From Longimicrobiaceae bacterium (lineage in GTDB: Bacteria; Gemmatimonadota; Gemmatimonadetes; Longimicrobiales; Longimicrobiaceae): 49,013 bases of DNA. The notes under the pieces were generated by a model that was not told where the DNA came from, searched no databases, and saw only the letters and a program-made list of their open reading frames with translations. The stretch lies in contig DASYWD010000226.1 of NCBI GenBank assembly GCA_035936415.1, positions 1-49,013 on the forward strand, given 5' to 3'. A program made the translations under genes and the position numbers. Positions 24,278-32,825 of this stretch are shown piece after piece (position 1 is the stretch's first letter; each line of letters opens with the position of its first letter).

Positions 24278-26086
24278 GTGAAGCACGCCCGCAGCCTCGT
24301 CGCCCTCTGCCTCCTCGCCGCCGGGTGCGCGGCCCCGCAGACCGCCGGCACCCCGCCGGCCCCGCAGCCGAGCGCCGCGGCGGAGGACGCCTCCCGGCGG
24401 CTCGACGCGCTGGCCGAGGCCTACTACGAAGAAGTCCTCCGCCTCAACCCGACGGCCGCCACCTCCATCGGCGACGACCGCTACAACCACCTCTACACCG
24501 CCTCGTTCAGCGAGGAGAACCGGGCGAAGGCGCAGGAGCTGGACACCCGCTACCTGGCGGAGCTCCGGCGGATCGACCGGGCCGCGCTGGGCGAGGAGCA
24601 GCGGCTCACCTACGACGTCTTCCTCCGCAACCTGGAGAGCTCCATCGCCGGCCGCCGCTTCCCCTCGCACCTGGCGCCGGTGAACCAGTTCACCAGCTTC
24701 GCGTCGTCGTTCGCGCAGCTGGGCTCGGGGAGCGGGATCCACCCGTTCCGCACCCCAAAGGACTACGACGACTTCCTCTCCCGGATGCGCGGCTTCGAGG
24801 AAGCGGTGGACGCCGCCATCGGCAACATGCGCCAGGGGATCCGCGCGGGGGTGGTGCAGCCCCGCGTGCTGGTGGAGCGGATGCTCCCGCAGCTCGCCGC
24901 CCACGTGGTGGACGACGTCTGGAGCAGCATCTTCTACCAGCCCGTCAAGAACATGCCGGCGGAGTTCGCGCCGGAGGAGCGCGCCCGGCTCACGGCGGCG
25001 TACGAGGCCGCCATCCGCGACCGGGTGGTCCCCGCGTACCGGAAGCTGCACGACTTCGTCCGCGACGAGTACCTCCCGGCCGCGCGCACCAGCGCCGGCC
25101 TTTCCGCGCTCCCGGAGGGGCGCGCCTGGTACGAGCACCTGGCCCGCACCAGCACCACCACCGACCTCACCCCCGAGCAGATCCACCAGATCGGCCTGGC
25201 CGAGGTCGCGCGGATCCACCGGGAGATGGACCGCGTCCGCGAGCAGGTCGGCTTCCAGGGGACGCTCCCCGAGTTCCTGCGCCACCTGCAGACCGACCCC
25301 AAGTTCCGCTACGAGACGCGCGAGGAGATGCTCGCCGACTACCGCGCCGCCAAGGCGCGGATCGACGCGTCCACGGACCGGCTGTTCGACATCCGCCCGA
25401 AGGCCGACTACGAGATCCGCCCCGTGGAGGCGTTCCGCGAGCGGAGCGCCGCCGGGGGCTCGTACATGGCGGCGAGCCCGGACGGGTCGCGGCCGGGGGT
25501 GTTCTACCTGAACACCTACGACCCGCAGAGCCGCCCGCGGTACGGGATGGAGTCGCTGCTGCTGCACGAGGGCTCGCCGGGGCACCACTTCCAGATCTCC
25601 GTGCAGCGCGAGCTGGAGCACCTGCCCCGCATCCGCCGCTTCGGGGGCTTCACCGCGTACTCGGAGGGCTGGGGGCTCTACGCCGAGTCGCTGGGGAAGG
25701 AGCTGGGGCTCTACACCGACCCGTACCAGTACTACGGGGCCCTCTCCGGCGAGCTGTGGCGCGCCATCCGCCTGGTGCTCGACACCGGCCTGCACGCCAA
25801 GGGGTGGACGCGCGAGCAGGCGATCGACTACGCGCGGCAGAACTCCTCGCAGTCGGAGACGAGCATCGTGAGCGAGGTGGAGCGCTTCATGGCGATCCCG
25901 GGGCAGGCGCTCGCCTACAAGATCGGCCAGATGAAGATCAGCGAGCTGCGCCGCCGCGCCGAGAGCGAGCTGGGCCCGCGCTTCGACCCCAAGGCGTTCC
26001 ACCGGGTGATCCTCGCGGACGGCGCGCTCCCGCTGGAGGTGCTGGAGGCCAAGGTCGAGCGCTGGATCGCCTCGCAGAAGGGCTGA
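24278..26086 (+). CDS. DUF885-family metallopeptidase-like lipoprotein
   Basis: A 602-aa protein from GTG 24278 behind AGGAG. The signal peptide ends in a lipobox (LLAAGC). The rest is a helical DUF885 protein with the family's metal-binding motif HEGSPGHHFQ (first His at about 430), and GFTAYSEGWGLYAESL supplies the further glutamate region. The family resembles gluzincin peptidases and is membrane-anchored; its substrates are generally unknown. The NUDIX gene follows in the same frame after nine bases. Confidence 0.88.
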   Translation: MKHARSLVALCLLAAGCAAPQTAGTPPAPQPSAAAEDASRRLDALAEAYYEEVLRLNPTAATSIGDDRYNHLYTASFSEENRAKAQELDTRYLAELRRIDRAALGEEQRLTYDVFLRNLESSIAGRRFPSHLAPVNQFTSFASSFAQLGSGSGIHPFRTPKDYDDFLSRMRGFEEAVDAAIGNMRQGIRAGVVQPRVLVERMLPQLAAHVVDDVWSSIFYQPVKNMPAEFAPEERARLTAAYEAAIRDRVVPAYRKLHDFVRDEYLPAARTSAGLSALPEGRAWYEHLARTSTTTDLTPEQIHQIGLAEVARIHREMDRVREQVGFQGTLPEFLRHLQTDPKFRYETREEMLADYRAAKARIDASTDRLFDIRPKADYEIRPVEAFRERSAAGGSYMAASPDGSRPGVFYLNTYDPQSRPRYGMESLLLHEGSPGHHFQISVQRELEHLPRIRRFGGFTAYSEGWGLYAESLGKELGLYTDPYQYYGALSGELWRAIRLVLDTGLHAKGWTREQAIDYARQNSSQSETSIVSEVERFMAIPGQALAYKIGQMKISELRRRAESELGPRFDPKAFHRVILADGALPLEVLEAKVERWIASQKG

Positions 26087-26095
26087 GGGCGCACC

Positions 26096-26716
26096 CTGGA
26101 GCCCCACTGGCTGCGGTGGGCGCGGCGCGCCCGCGCCCTGGCGCAGAACGGCCTGGCGTACACCGAGGGCGTCTTCGACCGGGAGCGCTACACGGAGCTG
26201 CTCCGCATCTCCACGGAGATGCTGGCTGCGTACGGCGGCCGCGAGCCGGAGCAGGTGCTGGAGCTGTTCTCGGGGGAGGTGGGGTACGCCACGCCCAAGG
26301 TGGACGTGCGGGCGGCGGTCTTCCGCGGGGACGGCGCGCTCCTCCTGGTGCGGGAGCGCGCGGACGGCCGCTGGACCCTCCCGGGCGGGTGGGCCGACGT
26401 GGGGGACTCGCCGGCGGAGTGCGTGGAGCGCGAGGTGCGGGAGGAGGCCGGCCTCGCCGTCCGCGCGACCAAGCTGCTGGCGCTGTGGGACGGGAGGCGC
26501 CACGGGCAGCCCCCGCGCCCGAGCTCCGTCTACAAGCTGTGCTTCCGCTGCGAGGTGCTGGGCGGCGAGGCCGCGGTGGGGACGGAAACGGCGGAGGTGG
26601 GCTTCTTCCGGGAGGGGGAGGTCCCGGAGCTGTCGCTCTCACGCGCCACGCCGGCGCAGGTGGCGCGGGTCTTCGAGCACCTGCGCCACCCGGAGTGGCC
26701 CACGGACTTCGACTGA
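26096..26716 (+). CDS. NUDIX hydrolase with N-terminal Nudix_N domain, probable CTG start
   Basis: The conserved N-terminal helical region (HWLRWARRARALAQNGLAYT) lies upstream of the first ATG (26219). Between the preceding in-frame TGA (26084) and that ATG there is no ATG, GTG or TTG, so CTG 26096 (GAGGG about 7 nt upstream) is the likely start, giving 206 aa, a normal length. The Nudix box spans about 98-121 (GGWADVGDSPAECVE, then REVREEAGL), with Asp in place of the first Glu. These enzymes hydrolyse nucleoside diphosphates linked to another moiety; substrate unknown. Confidence 0.82.
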   Translation: MEPHWLRWARRARALAQNGLAYTEGVFDRERYTELLRISTEMLAAYGGREPEQVLELFSGEVGYATPKVDVRAAVFRGDGALLLVRERADGRWTLPGGWADVGDSPAECVEREVREEAGLAVRATKLLALWDGRRHGQPPRPSSVYKLCFRCEVLGGEAAVGTETAEVGFFREGEVPELSLSRATPAQVARVFEHLRHPEWPTDFD

Positions 26717-26789
26717 GCGCGGCGCGAGCCGCAGGGGATCTTACGTGAGCACCTCGATCGCTTCCACCCGTTCCCTCCGGAGACACCGT

Positions 26790-28190
26790 ATGAAACGACT
26801 GCTCCTGGTTCCACTCCTCCTGGCTGCGTCCGCCCTCCCCGCGGCGGCGCAGTCTGGGCCGACGGCGGAGAGCGTACGCCTCGACTACGTGGAGGAGACG
26901 CTCCCCAACGGGCTCAAGGTGATCTACCACGTGGACCGCTCGGCCCCGGTGGCGGCGGCCGTCGTCTGGTACGACGTGGCTTCCAAGCACGAGCCGCCCG
27001 GGCGCACCGGGTTCGCGCACCTCTTCGAGCACCTGATGCTCTTCACCGGGTCGCGCAACGTCCCCGAGGGGAAGGGATGGGCCCTGCTCGAGGCGGCGGG
27101 GGGACGCGCGGGGCCGGACCTCAACGGGACCACCTCGGCGGACCGGACCAACTACTTCTCGCAGGTGCCGTCGAACGCCCTGGAGGTCGCGCTCTGGATC
27201 GAGGCCGACCGGATGGCCACGCTGGACGAGGCGCTCACCCAGGCCAAGCTCGACAACCAGCGCGAGGTGGTGAAGAACGAGCGGCGCCAGGGGATGGACA
27301 ACCAGCCCTACGGCCTCTGGCTCCAGAAGATGCTGGGGCACCTCTTCCCCGAGGGGCACCCGTACCACCACCCGGTGATCGGCTCGCTGGAGGACCTGAA
27401 CAACGCCTCCCTGGAAGACGTACGCGAGTTCTTCCGGACGTACTACGTCCCCAACAACGCCGTGCTGGTGGTCGCGGGCGACATCGAGGTCGAGGAGGCG
27501 CGCGCCATGGTGCGCCGCTACTTCGCGGGGATCCCCCGCGGTCCCGAGCCGCCGCCGCTGCGCGACGCCGGGCTTCCGCCCCGGCTCGGCGCCCCGGTGC
27601 GCGAGGTGGTCGAGGACGCCAACGCCCCGGCCCCGGCCGTCTACGTGGGCTACCGCATGCCGAACGCACGTGACCCGCGGGCTCCCGTGGTGCGCACCCT
27701 GTCGAGCCTGCTCGCCAGCGGCCGCTCCAGCCCGCTGTACGAGGCGCTGGTGCGCCGCCAGCAGGTGGCCACCAACGTCTTCGCGTTCAACCTCGGCTTC
27801 GTGGACGGCGCGGACGTCCTGGTGGTGGCCGCCACGGGGAAGCCCGGCGCGAGCCCCGACTCCCTGGAGCGGGCGCTCCTCGGGGAGCTGGACGGGATCC
27901 AGGCGTCCATCGACGAGGCGGGGCTCCGCCGCGTGCAGGCCACCACCCGCTACGGGCTGCTCAACCAGCTGCAGACGATGGGCGGGTTCGGCGGCCGGGG
28001 CGACATGCTGGCGCAGGGGTGGGTGTTCCACCAGGACCCGGGCTGGGTCAACCGCTGGCTGGAGGCGCTCGGCACGGTCACCGTTCCCGCGCTGCGGGAG
28101 CTGGCAGCCGAGCGGGTGGTGCCCGACAACCGCGCGGTCCTCGTCTTCGTCCCGCGCCCGCGGGCAACCCCGACCCCGACGCAGCCATGA
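26790..28190 (+). CDS. M16-family zinc metallopeptidase, catalytic subunit
   Basis: A 466-aa exported protein from ATG 26790 (GGAG, 7-nt spacing); signal peptide residues 1-21. The inverted zinc motif HLFEH is at 77-81 and the third ligand is probably a Glu in NQREVVKNER (159 or 164). Two M16 halves are present: the catalytic domain and a C-terminal M16_C domain. The end overlaps the following M16 gene by ATGA. Such pairs form a heterodimeric periplasmic peptidase, with this subunit supplying the active site. Confidence 0.92.
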   Translation: MKRLLLVPLLLAASALPAAAQSGPTAESVRLDYVEETLPNGLKVIYHVDRSAPVAAAVVWYDVASKHEPPGRTGFAHLFEHLMLFTGSRNVPEGKGWALLEAAGGRAGPDLNGTTSADRTNYFSQVPSNALEVALWIEADRMATLDEALTQAKLDNQREVVKNERRQGMDNQPYGLWLQKMLGHLFPEGHPYHHPVIGSLEDLNNASLEDVREFFRTYYVPNNAVLVVAGDIEVEEARAMVRRYFAGIPRGPEPPPLRDAGLPPRLGAPVREVVEDANAPAPAVYVGYRMPNARDPRAPVVRTLSSLLASGRSSPLYEALVRRQQVATNVFAFNLGFVDGADVLVVAATGKPGASPDSLERALLGELDGIQASIDEAGLRRVQATTRYGLLNQLQTMGGFGGRGDMLAQGWVFHQDPGWVNRWLEALGTVTVPALRELAAERVVPDNRAVLVFVPRPRATPTPTQP

Positions 28191-29659
28191 TCCGCAGAAA
28201 CACGATTCCGCTCGGCGCCCTGGCCGTCCTGGCGGCCTGCGCGGCGCCCGTCCAGCAGCCCGCTCCCGCCCCCGCCCCCGAGGCGGGCGTGGCGGAGGCG
28301 CAGCCTCCCGCGCTCGGCCCGATTCGTCCGTACCAGCTTCCCCCCATCCAGGAGTTCCGGCTGGACAACGGGATGCGCGTCATCCTGCTGGAGCAGCACT
28401 CCATGCCGCTGGTGACGGCGCGCGCGATCGTGGACGCCGGGGCCATCTACGAGCCGGGCGAGAAGAACGGGCTCGCGGTGCTGACCGGCTCGCTCCTCGC
28501 CGAGGGGAGCCGGACGCTCGGCGGACCGGAGCTCGCGGAGCGGATGGAGCAGCTCGGTGCGCAGTTCCAGACCGGCGCCAGCCTGAACCTCGCCTTCGCC
28601 GCCGTCACGTCCGTCCGGTCCGCCTTCCCGGAAGCCCTTCGCCTGGCGGCGGGCGCGCTCACCGAGCCCGGCTTCCCCGCGAGCGAGTTCGACCGCGTCC
28701 GCACGCAGGCCGTAAGCTCGTGGAAGCAGAGCCAGGCCACCGTGGAGGGGCTGGCCTCCGCCGCCTTCTCCCGCGCGGTCTTCGAGCCTGCCGCACCGTA
28801 CAGCCGCCCCCCGGGAGGCACCGCGGCCACGCTGGAGCGTGTCACCCGCGCGGACGTGGTGGACTGGCACCGCCGCATGTACGCCCCGGCGAACACGACG
28901 CTCCTGCTGGTGGGCGACCTCTCCGCCCCGGAGGCACGCCGCATCGCGCAGGATGCGTTCGGCGGCTGGAGGGCGGCCGCGCCGAGCCCGCCGCGGGTCG
29001 CCAACCCCGCCCGCCCGGTCACCGGCACGCGCGTGATCCTCGTCGACCGTCCCGGGTCGGTGCAGTCGGCGATCCGGGTGGGGCAGGTCGGCGTCGGCGC
29101 CAACGACCCCGACTTCCTCCGGCTGACCGCCCTCTCCCAGGTGCTGGGCGGCGCGTTCAACGCCCGCATCAACCAGAACCTGCGCGAGCGCCACGGCTGG
29201 ACCTACGGCGCCTTCACCAACTTCGAGGCCCTTCGCGGCACGGGCACCTTCGCGATCACCTCGTCGGTGCGCACCAGCGCCACCGACTCCGCCCTGGTGG
29301 AGTCGGTGCGCGAGTATCGGACGATCGCGAGCGAGCCGGTTCCGCCGGACGAGCTGCGGGGCGCGCTGAACAACCTGGTCGGCAGCTTCCCCACCTCGGT
29401 GCAGACCGTGCAGGGGCTGGCGCAGCGGATGCAGACGGTGCTCCTGTACGGTCTGCCTCTCGACTACTACTCGAGCTACCGGGAGCGGCTGGCGGGCGTG
29501 GGCTCCGAAGACGTGCTGGACGCGGCGCGCCGGAGGCTCACCCCGGACGCGCTCACGATCGTGGTGGCCGGGGACCTCGCGACCATCGAGCAGCCGATCC
29601 GCGCCCTCAACCTGGGAAGCGTCGAGGTGTGGAGCCCGGAGGGAGCACGCCTGCGGTAG
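28187..29659 (+). CDS. M16-family peptidase-like lipoprotein, non-catalytic subunit
   Basis: A 490-aa lipoprotein (LAVLAAC lipobox) starting at the ATGA overlap. It has the M16 fold (LDNGMRVILLEQHSMPLVTA, LGGAFNARINQNLRERHGW), but the zinc motif is replaced by GLAVLTGSLL, so it is predicted inactive. The Arg/Tyr-type substrate-binding region (RERHGWTYGAF) near the C-terminus is kept. It should partner the upstream catalytic subunit, as in bacterial alpha/beta M16 pairs. Confidence 0.9.
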   Translation: MIRRNTIPLGALAVLAACAAPVQQPAPAPAPEAGVAEAQPPALGPIRPYQLPPIQEFRLDNGMRVILLEQHSMPLVTARAIVDAGAIYEPGEKNGLAVLTGSLLAEGSRTLGGPELAERMEQLGAQFQTGASLNLAFAAVTSVRSAFPEALRLAAGALTEPGFPASEFDRVRTQAVSSWKQSQATVEGLASAAFSRAVFEPAAPYSRPPGGTAATLERVTRADVVDWHRRMYAPANTTLLLVGDLSAPEARRIAQDAFGGWRAAAPSPPRVANPARPVTGTRVILVDRPGSVQSAIRVGQVGVGANDPDFLRLTALSQVLGGAFNARINQNLRERHGWTYGAFTNFEALRGTGTFAITSSVRTSATDSALVESVREYRTIASEPVPPDELRGALNNLVGSFPTSVQTVQGLAQRMQTVLLYGLPLDYYSSYRERLAGVGSEDVLDAARRRLTPDALTIVVAGDLATIEQPIRALNLGSVEVWSPEGARLR

Positions 29660-29665
29660 CCCGTC

Positions 29666-31018
29666 TCACGCGGAGGGGGCCGGGGCGTAGAGGTCCGCGC
29701 GGGTGAGGGGGACGTCCACCCGGCCGCCCTCGTGCCGCCCGAAGAGCGTCTGGTTGACGCTGATGCGGCCGTTCTCGAAGCGGTGGGCGGAGGCCGCGAA
29801 GTAGATCATCCAGGCGCGGTACGTCGGCCTGCCGACCAGCCGCACCGCCTCGGCCTCGTTCGCCTCCAGCCGCGTGATCCAGTGGCGGAGCGTGAGCGCG
29901 TAGTGCTCGCGGAGGTTCTCCACGTCGCGGACCTCCAGGCCGGCCCTTTCCCCCGCGAGGTTCACATCGCTCAGCGCGATCAGCTCCGTGTCGGGAAAGA
30001 CGGAGCTCGTCATCGGCGAGGTCCCCACCACCAGGTGGTTGAGCGGATCCAGGAGCACCGAGAGGAGGGTCTTCCGGGGCGCGGTGGCCTCCCGGGAGAT
30101 CCCGTGGTTCAGGAAGAGGCCGCCCGGCCGGAGCACGGCGCGGATGCGGGCGAAGTACTCCGGGAGCCGTGCCCTCCCCACGTGCTCGAACATCCCGATG
30201 CTCGCCACCTTGTCGAAGCTCTCCCCCTCCAGCTCCCGGTAGTCCTGCAGCCGGATCTGGATGCGGGCGTCGAGCCCGGCCCCGGCCACCCTCCGGACGG
30301 CGAGCTCCCGCTGCCGCTCGCTGAGCGTGATCCCCACCCCTTCCACCCCGTACCGCTCCGCGGCGTGGATCAGCAGCGCGCCCCAGCCGCACCCCACGTC
30401 CAGGAGCCGCTCCCCGGGCCGGAGGCGGAGCTTGCGGCAGACGTGGTCCAGCTTGAGCTCCTGCGCGGTCGCCAGGTCTTCCTCACCGGTGGGGAAGTAG
30501 CCGCACGAGTACACCATGCGCGGGTCGAGGAAGAGCTGGTAGAAGTCGTTCCCCAGGTCGTAGTGGTACTGCACGGCGGCGCGGTCGCGGTCCTTCGTGT
30601 GCGTCGCTCCCGCGAGCCGGGCCGGCGCCCTGCCGGGCCCGGCGCTCCCCGCGCCTTCGCGCGGAAGGGCGCGCCAGAGCCGCACGAGCGCCAGGAGATC
30701 CCCCGGCGAGCGCGCCGCCGTCCGGCACGCCTCCACCACCGGGAACGCCTGGCACAGGTCGCCCTCCACCTCCAGGTCGCCGCTCAGGTACGCCTCCCCC
30801 AGTGAGGTCTCCACCGGGGGGCGGAACATGCGCCGGAGCGCGCCCGGGGAGCCGATCACCAGCGTGCAGGCGGGGCTTCCGTCCGCGGGAAGGACGGTCC
30901 CGTCCGGGAGCCGGATCTGCACGTTGCGGGGCGGGGGGAAGAGCCGGTCCAGAAAGCGCGTGGCCGCCACGACGTCGGGATCGGGGGCGCGGGAGGTGCC
31001 CGGCGTCGCAGCAGGCAT
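29666..31018 (-). CDS. cfa: cyclopropane-fatty-acyl-phospholipid synthase family
   Basis: A 450-aa methyltransferase from ATG 31018 behind GGAGG. The N-terminal lipid-binding domain (about 30-130) contains GEAYLSGDLEVEGDL. The catalytic domain has YHYDLGNDFYQLFLD (151-165), YSCGYF, and the SAM loop LLDVGCGWGALL (205-216); GMFEHVG follows. It adds a methylene group from SAM to unsaturated acyl chains of membrane phospholipids. Convergent with the M16 pair, 6 nt apart. The exact product (cyclopropane or related modification) is not decided by sequence alone. Confidence 0.88.
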   Translation of the reverse strand: MPAATPGTSRAPDPDVVAATRFLDRLFPPPRNVQIRLPDGTVLPADGSPACTLVIGSPGALRRMFRPPVETSLGEAYLSGDLEVEGDLCQAFPVVEACRTAARSPGDLLALVRLWRALPREGAGSAGPGRAPARLAGATHTKDRDRAAVQYHYDLGNDFYQLFLDPRMVYSCGYFPTGEEDLATAQELKLDHVCRKLRLRPGERLLDVGCGWGALLIHAAERYGVEGVGITLSERQRELAVRRVAGAGLDARIQIRLQDYRELEGESFDKVASIGMFEHVGRARLPEYFARIRAVLRPGGLFLNHGISREATAPRKTLLSVLLDPLNHLVVGTSPMTSSVFPDTELIALSDVNLAGERAGLEVRDVENLREHYALTLRHWITRLEANEAEAVRLVGRPTYRAWMIYFAASAHRFENGRISVNQTLFGRHEGGRVDVPLTRADLYAPAPSA

Positions 31019-31160
31019 GGTGGACCTCCGGAACGAGGGACGGAGAATGGCGCGTCCGGCTGCGGCTCAGCAGCCGGACCGCTCGGTGGATCCCTTCGGC
31101 TTCCGTGCACGTGCGCCCCACCCGGCAGTTCGCCGCCGGAGCCGGCCGGCGCCTCCGGGG

Positions 31161-32648
31161 TCATTCCCCCGGCGTGACGAACTGCCGGTAGTGCTCGAAC
31201 CGCTCCAGCACGCGCGCCACGTACAGCACCGGCTCCAGCCCGCGCGAGAAGCCGTGCTTCACCACCGGGTCGGTGTACACCTCCCGCTTGGACTTCTGCA
31301 GCAGCCACTTCGAGACGTCCTCCCACGACTGCGGGTCGCCGCCGTTCTTCTCCGTGAGCCGCTGCGCGTCCTCCACGTGGCCGGTCCCGGTGTTGTACGC
31401 GGCCAGGATGAACTTGAGGCGCTCCGCGGGATCGGGGATCTTCGGGGTCCAGTGCTCGCGCAGGTCGCGCAGGAAGCGCACGGCGCCCGTGACGTTCTGC
31501 TCCGGGTCGCGCGAGTTGCTGACCCCCACTGCCCGCGCGGTCCGCGGCATGAGCTGCAGGAGCCCCTCCGCCCCCGCCCAGGAGCGCGCGTCCGGGTCGA
31601 AGCGCGACTCCTGGAACGCCTGCGAAGCCAGCAGCCGCCAGTCCCACCCCAGCTCCGAGGCGGCGCGCCGGAAGAGCGGGTCGTACTCGGAAAGGCGGCT
31701 CGTCTCCGAGGTCAGGTACTCGCTCTCCACCCGCTCGCGGTACCCCTCCCGGTCCACGAAGTACTTCCGGTACAGGGCGCGGACCTGCTTCGCGTTCTTC
31801 TCGTCGGCCAGCCACGCGTCCAGCGCCGCGCGCAGCTCGGGCGAGCCCTCCCGCACCGCCAGGGCCACGGGGTGCGGCGGCCCCAGCGTGGGGCGCAGCA
31901 CCAGGTTGCCGTAGTACGATGCGGTGAGGTCGGCCAGGTTCTCGGACGCCACGGCCAGGCCGACGCGCCCCCGCGCCACGGCGCGGACCAGCGCCTCGGT
32001 ACGGGTGCCGGGCTCCGCCTCCACCACGTGGATGTCGCCGGTAATGCTGTCGGAGATCTCCATCAGCCGCTCGGCGTAGCGCGAGTCGGCGGGGAGGTGG
32101 ACGCGCTTCCCTGCGAGCTGCCCCGGGGCGGTCACCAGCCGCGCGCGCACCGGGACGGTCCCGCCGGTCCGGGCCGCCTGCAGCAGGGTGTCCACGGCGG
32201 TGGGGACGCCCCCGGCGGCCGGGGGCGCGCCGCGCTGCACCAGCGTGGGCTGTGTCTCGTAGAGCGGCTGCGTGAAGGCGAGCCCCTCGCCCGCGTACTC
32301 GCCCGGGGCCAGGCGCGCGGCGCCCACGTCGCCCACGCCGGCGCGGAGCAGCTCCGGGATGCTGTCCCGGTCGCGGACCACCACCGCGTTCAGCTTCACG
32401 CCCAGGTCCTCGGCGAACTCCCGCAGGAGCTCGTACTCGAAGCCCATGGGCTCGCCGCGGTAGAGGAAGTAGCTCGTGGAGTTGAAGGTGGTGACCACCG
32501 TCAGGGTGTCGCGCGCCCGCACCTCGGCGAGGTCGGCGGTGGAGGCGGCGCGCTCCGGCCCGGATTCGCCCTCGCGCCCGCAGGCCGGGACCAGGAAGAG
32601 CAGGAGCAGTGCGAGGAGCGGGGTCGGTACGGGTCTCCGGCGTTGCAT
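31161..32648 (-). CDS. mltF: MltF-like lytic murein transglycosylase lipoprotein
   Basis: A 495-aa protein from ATG 32648. Lipobox LVPAC near residue 23. Residues about 40-300 form a solute-binding-protein-like (SBP_bac_3) domain (DTLTVVTTFNSTSYFLYRGE). The C-terminal SLT domain has the catalytic glutamate Glu347 in QAFQESRFDP, followed by GAEGLLQLMPRTARAVGV. MltF enzymes cleave peptidoglycan glycan strands to 1,6-anhydro ends, with the SBP domain sensing muropeptides. Predicted location: periplasmic, lipid-anchored. Confidence 0.9.
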   Translation of the reverse strand: MQRRRPVPTPLLALLLLFLVPACGREGESGPERAASTADLAEVRARDTLTVVTTFNSTSYFLYRGEPMGFEYELLREFAEDLGVKLNAVVVRDRDSIPELLRAGVGDVGAARLAPGEYAGEGLAFTQPLYETQPTLVQRGAPPAAGGVPTAVDTLLQAARTGGTVPVRARLVTAPGQLAGKRVHLPADSRYAERLMEISDSITGDIHVVEAEPGTRTEALVRAVARGRVGLAVASENLADLTASYYGNLVLRPTLGPPHPVALAVREGSPELRAALDAWLADEKNAKQVRALYRKYFVDREGYRERVESEYLTSETSRLSEYDPLFRRAASELGWDWRLLASQAFQESRFDPDARSWAGAEGLLQLMPRTARAVGVSNSRDPEQNVTGAVRFLRDLREHWTPKIPDPAERLKFILAAYNTGTGHVEDAQRLTEKNGGDPQSWEDVSKWLLQKSKREVYTDPVVKHGFSRGLEPVLYVARVLERFEHYRQFVTPGE

Positions 32649-32825
32649 GGTCCTGTGGGATCGGGGGAGCGTGCGCCCATCGTCGGGCGCACGCGTGGAC
32701 CCCGATCCCCGCCGCAGGATGCGTTCCGGCCGTCCGCGGCACGCCCATACGATGACCCCTGCGATCACGGGGAGTGACCGCCGGGGCGTTTCGCCGCGTC
32801 CGCGGCTGCCTGCCGGGACGCCGTC

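Noticed and set aside
24005-26503. Upstream extension of the EF-G-like frame to over 1500 aa
   Set aside because: The extension is antisense to the DUF885 and NUDIX genes and lacks domains. ATG 24004 has a perfect ribosome-binding site and begins the GTPase domain.
24016-26748. Very long plus-strand frame across the DUF885 gene
   Set aside because: Its translation is Arg/Gly/Pro-rich low complexity with no motif, a shadow frame of GC-rich coding DNA; the DUF885 frame has a clear start, lipobox and metal motif.
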